Shown in pieces: positions 6,319 to 6,523 of a stretch of DNA of 6,523 nt. A model generated the notes under the pieces. It was not told where the DNA came from. It did no database searches and saw only the letters and a list, made by a program, of their open reading frames with translations. The position numbers and the translations under genes were made by a program. Numbering within the stretch: the stretch's first letter is position 1; every line of letters begins with the position of its first letter. Source of the stretch: Chthoniobacterales bacterium (GTDB lineage: Bacteria; Verrucomicrobiota; Verrucomicrobiia; Chthoniobacterales; UBA10450); assembly GCA_013697365.1 (NCBI GenBank), contig JACCXA010000147.1:1-6523 (forward strand), given 5' to 3'.

Positions 6319-6523
6319 CGCACCATCGCCTCCAGGTAACAGTCTTCGTGTCGCCGCGTTTGGGTCGCTTGTTCGAATTTTTCGGCCACGGCCCTGGCGC
6401 CGTTTGCCGCGAATTGCGAGAGAAGTTCAGGCTCCTCCACTCCCTTCAACAATTCTTCTGCGAGCGCCTCTGCATCGCCCTCTGCAACGAGCCGACCGCT
6501 CACCCCATCCTCGATCACCTCCG
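6315..6523 (-). CDS. C-terminal end of a GT4-type glycosyltransferase (5' end outside window)
   Basis: About 69 codons are visible, from the window edge to a TGA at 6315-6317. The first residues, EVIEDGVSGRLVAEGD, match the loop after the donor-binding Glu motif in family 4 glycosyltransferases, where a segment like G-x-x-E-x-I-x-D-G-x-x-G-x-L-V is usual. The following ALAEELLKGVEEPELLSQFA and FEQATQTRRHEDCYLEA fit the usual C-terminal helices. A GTG at 6518 lies in frame but falls inside this conserved segment, so it is not the start. The catalytic part is beyond the window, so donor and acceptor are unknown. With the complete GT4 gene 1 kb downstream on the same strand it suggests a glycan or glycolipid locus. 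Confidence 0.8.
   Translation of the reverse strand, partial: EVIEDGVSGRLVAEGDAEALAEELLKGVEEPELLSQFAANGARAVAEKFEQATQTRRHEDCYLEAMVR

Overview
The window is GC-rich and densely coded. Most of it lies on the minus strand. The genes are chromosomal housekeeping or envelope types: thioredoxin reductase, family 4 glycosyltransferases, a GNAT acyltransferase and a large BNR/Asp-box beta-propeller. There is no transposase, integrase, phage gene, tRNA, rRNA or CRISPR array. Codon choice, the many small palindromes and the protein style suggest a free-living Gram-negative bacterium. Verrucomicrobiota (Chthoniobacterales-like) is my best guess; this rests on general impression, not on a marker gene.

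Layout from left to right. Positions 2-460 (+) hold the C-terminal end of an unidentified protein that begins outside the window. It converges, with a 20-nt gap, on a large minus-strand gene (481-3021) for an 846-residue beta-propeller with a very basic N-terminal tail. The gap 3022-3283 carries a strong Shine-Dalgarno, a 16-bp imperfect inverted repeat just upstream of the propeller gene, and two weaker stem-loops. Next is a tightly overlapping minus-strand operon, read from high to low coordinates: trxB (6164-5241), a GT4 glycosyltransferase (5241-3961) and a GNAT acyltransferase (3964-3284). Both junctions overlap (TGATG and ATGA), which implies translational coupling. The right edge (6315-6523, minus) is the C-terminal end of a second GT4-type glycosyltransferase. 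It is followed by a possible 31-codon ORF overlapping its stop, and then a terminator-like hairpin before trxB.

Functionally, the GT4 and GNAT pair looks like part of glycan or glycolipid synthesis or modification, co-transcribed with a thioredoxin reductase. The reason for that pairing is not visible here. No complete new system is evident. The items most worth checking are the palindrome-rich segment forming the 5' end of the GT4 reading frame, the inverted repeat upstream of the propeller gene, the small ORF after the partial glycosyltransferase, and the glycine-poor acetyl-CoA loop of the GNAT protein.
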